From: Brachypodium distachyon
Lineage: Eukaryota; Streptophyta; Magnoliopsida; Poales; Poaceae
Reading direction: 5' to 3'
DNA length: 64,000 bases
Assembly (NCBI RefSeq): GCF_000005505.3
Contig: NC_016131.3
Span: 55,413,355-55,477,354 of the forward strand
This document shows, piece by piece, positions 61,538-64,000 of this stretch; positions within the stretch are counted from its first letter, which is position 1, and the number at the start of each line of letters is the position of its first letter. Under the pieces are notes generated by a model. It searched no databases. It was given only the letters and a program-made list of their open reading frames with translations, and was not told the origin of the DNA. Made by a program: the position numbers and the translations under genes.

Positions 61538-63288
61538 TTTTTTTTTTTGACAAAAACTGTAGGAGAGGTTCCGAAAGTGTAAGTGTGTGTGTATATAGAC
61601 ACATATATACACACACATACACAAGCAGCAAGGGGGGAAACAAAGGGAGGAAAAGGAAAAGAACTCACTCAGGACATAGAAGCAACAGAGATGAGCCATG
61701 CCCTTAGCCTCCCTGGCGCCCTCTTTAAATCTACAACTCTAATTCCTAAGAGAGACTTTGAGCTTTAAGAGCCAAGCCTGAACAGTAGGAGTGACATTAT
61801 TAAAGATGAGGTCATTTCTGCATTTCCAAAGTTCCCACGCAGCAGAGAGGAAGATTTCCTTGTAAAGCTCCTTGTGCAGACAGTTCTTGGAGTGCCGAAT
61901 GTAGGCCATGAAGGGGGGGTCCGGTCCAAGGCTAGCCCAGTCAAGACCAATCGTGTGCCAGCAGTTTATACTGAAGTCACAACCGAAGAAGAGGTGATCT
62001 CTGGTTTCTCTAGCATTCGTAGTACAGCAGGCACAGGTAAGGATCCCATCTCGGTTACAATGGCGGTGATCCATCAGGTCCCTAGTGTTGAGCCAATCAC
62101 AAGCGAGTAGCCACATGAAGCCTTTGATCTTAGGAACACAACGATTCTTCCAAATCCAGGCGAATTGAGAGTCAGTGTGGATTCGAGGGTAGTGGTGCTG
62201 GTAGTAGAGCTTCGAAGTTAAAATTCTATTGCCCCATTGACAAAGCCATAAATCTGTTTCTTGAGGCTCCAGGTGAGTATGAGCCACGCACGCCTCGACT
62301 TGTTGGAATTCCTGAAAGGCCAGATTGGAAAGAGATAAAGCGAAGTGGTCCAAGTGGTCTCTGGCCAGAGCAAAGTTGGAGAGGGTAATGCTCTTATCAA
62401 TGGCAAAGGAGAATGCCCCGGGGAAACGGCTACAGAGGGGCTCACTAGCCCAGGCATCATGCTAGAAGGAGAAGGACTCCCCATTGCCTGGCATTCCCTT
62501 AGAAGAGGCTTTGAAGGCAGGGATTAGTTTAACCAAATCTCTCCACCAGAATGAGCCCCTTCTATCATCAGTTGTAGGGCTGTGTCAGTGTAATAGGCAA
62601 ACCAAGCCAGCTTGACCCACGGAGTCTCAAAGCGATTGAAGAATTTATAGAGAAACTTGATCATCTGAGCGTCGTTGAAGACAGAGAGGTCAAGGATTCC
62701 TAGACCACCTCTATTCTTGGGCTTACAGACTCTGTCCCAAGCTGCCAGAGCTTTGCATTTCCTTGTGATTTCAGACCTGTTCCAAAGGGCGATCCTTCTG
62801 CGTTTGTCCGCAACCTCCTTGAAGCCTTCCTGAACCTTGAAGACACTGAGGGCATAGGCAGGAAGGGAGAAGACAGAGTTGACCACCTGGATGCGGCCTC
62901 CAAATGACAGGAAGGAGGAACGGGAAGCTAAATGCCTGTCGATGCGATCAATAATGGGCATGAGATCTTTGATTTTGGGTCTAGTAGTACCAACAGGCAG
63001 GCCCAGGTATGTGAAGGGAAGGTGCCAATCGCACAGCCAAGAGTGCCCGCAAGAACCTCAACACGTTGGTCAGAGATGTTGATGGGGATGAGGCAGGATT
63101 TGGCAAAGTTGACCCTCAGACCAATAGCCCTCGCAAACGATTCCAGAAGATCTTTGAGGCAGACCAATTGGATGCTGGAAGCTTGCATAATAATGAGGGT
63201 ATCATCGGCATATTTGCACAATAGGAAAGAACTCATCACCATTAGGAATTGGAAGACTCAGCAGATTAAGACTCAGACTAGCAGGTAT
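61538..63288 (-). mobile_element. 5'-truncated L1-type LINE with probable 9-bp target duplication
   Basis: On the minus strand it begins inside the reverse transcriptase: LSLPIPNGDEFFPIVQ followed, after one extra base, by YADDTLIIMQAS. It continues through SFGGRIQVVNSVFSLPAYA and NRGGLGILDLSVFN to a zf-RVT region (CACCTTNARETRDHLFFGC) and stops at 61739. The 3' tail ends in an A-run at 61549-61538. GTAGAATTC flanks both sides (61529-61537 and 63289-63297), a plausible target duplication. Several frame changes make it non-coding. Confidence 0.85.
61580..61622. repeat. GT/TA/CA microsatellite
   Basis: Alternating GTGTGTGTGTATATA and CACATATATACACACACA within the LINE 3' tail. Confidence 0.85.
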
Positions 63289-63297
63289 GTAGAATTC

Positions 63298-63778
63298 ACC
63301 ACTTCATCTTGAGTACACCAAAATGCTCGTTCGATGGCATTGCGTAGAGATGAATGTCTCTTTTGCATCCTAACTGAAGAGCATCTTCAAATTCGGATAC
63401 ATGATCTATATCGTTGCCCTTTGTATGGAGCTAAACATCCAACTTTGTTTGGATATCCAGAATCAACAAGATAGTATTTTTCCTATAGTTAGAAGTGAAC
63501 ATTGAAATAACAATAAAATTATATAAAATAGTTGTAACATGCAACTGGTTTTACACGTGAATTGAGTTGGCATTCTAATTTCAATCCGTGGGAAAATTTC
63601 AGTTCTTTCCAGCTTCAGCTGTCTGGAACCTATAACTAACCCAGAAGCTGGCCTGATAAGGATACGTCGCATCAATCTCTGCCACTTCAGTCCGTACGGC
63701 AACGTGTAAATGTGTGTCTGTAGTAATGGGTGTATGTTTGCGTGTTACTAAAATGTTCCAATTTTAAAATTTTGATGC
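63298..63778. other. intergenic, nothing recognised
   Basis: AT-rich sequence without supported features. The minus-strand ORF at 63463-63702 has no recognisable domain. Confidence 0.4.
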
Positions 63779-63889
63779 TCTCTCCGGTCGGAATTACTTG
63801 TCAAAATATTACATGTATTTAGACGCTTTTTACACATATCTAGATCCATATTTGGACAGATTTGAGACAAGTAATACCCGGAGCTAGTA
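63779..63889. mobile_element. Stowaway-like MITE, degenerate ends
   Basis: CTCTCCGGTCGGAATTACTTGTC at the left and GACAAGTAATACCCGGAG at the right form inverted ends. The body shares ATTACATGTATTTAGACGC with the MITEs at 43.7 and 44.0 kb. Confidence 0.75.
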
Positions 63890-64000
63890 CTACTATAGTA
63901 GCAATACAATACAAAATTAAGTAATATTGATGTAGTGTAGTAGTACTATCTCCAGATGGCAATGGGTACACATTACCCGTTTACCCGGTGGGTAAATACC
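63890..64000. other. window end, possible hAT-type terminus
   Basis: GATGGCAATGGGTACACATTACCC followed by TTACCCGGTGGGTAAATACC resembles the ends of plant hAT elements, but the element runs off the window and cannot be confirmed. Confidence 0.25.

Overview
This is nuclear DNA from a grass (Poaceae). The supporting signs are intron-containing plant genes, grass-type F-box families, several Stowaway-like MITEs with CTCCCTCC termini in TA target sites, Ty1/copia and Ty3/gypsy LTR elements nested in each other, and truncated L1-type LINEs. I cannot name the species. No bacterial-type features, rRNA, convincing tRNA or CRISPR were seen.

Layout. 1-6401 is repeat debris: the 5' part of a minus-strand Ty3/gypsy element (CCHC/protease scar, gag-like ORF, primer binding site, 921-bp LTR) sitting inside a plus-strand LTR of the same family, then another LTR. 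6402-20859 is one minus-strand Sirevirus-type copia element with two ~1.2-kb LTRs, many disabling mutations, an extra ORF downstream of pol, and a 2,964-bp gypsy solo LTR inserted in its integrase with an exact 5-bp target duplication. 21871-25538 is a five-exon gene for TAF1B/RRN7, an RNA polymerase I initiation factor. 26176-26816 is a long-TIR transposon with GC-rich cargo (Pack-MULE-like). 28284-34007 holds a frameshifted F-box gene with a duplicated promoter, PPR-like relics, a truncated LINE, and a broken 3' fragment of the alpha subunit of methylcrotonyl-CoA carboxylase. 34008-39135 is a complete but dead copia element. 39310-41267 is a second F-box gene broken by two frameshifts. 41268-48260 is mostly LINE and MITE debris.

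The gene-rich end (48-61 kb) carries an intronless MCTP gene (four C2 domains plus a C-terminal membrane region), an 11-exon gene for organellar prolyl-tRNA synthetase (OVA6 type, 543 residues), a divergently transcribed LTO1/Yae1-domain gene sharing a ~257-bp promoter interval with it, and an F-box/LRR gene with one apparent frameshift. A truncated LINE and a MITE close the window.

The real genes are unlinked housekeeping or developmental genes and do not form a pathway. I found no clearly new biological system. The best leads are the carboxylase fragment with its biotin lysine replaced, the spliced downstream ORF and palindromes of the Sirevirus, the long and short forms of one gypsy LTR, and the candidate gene-capturing transposon. 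Exon borders were placed by eye from GT/AG sites and reading-frame continuity.
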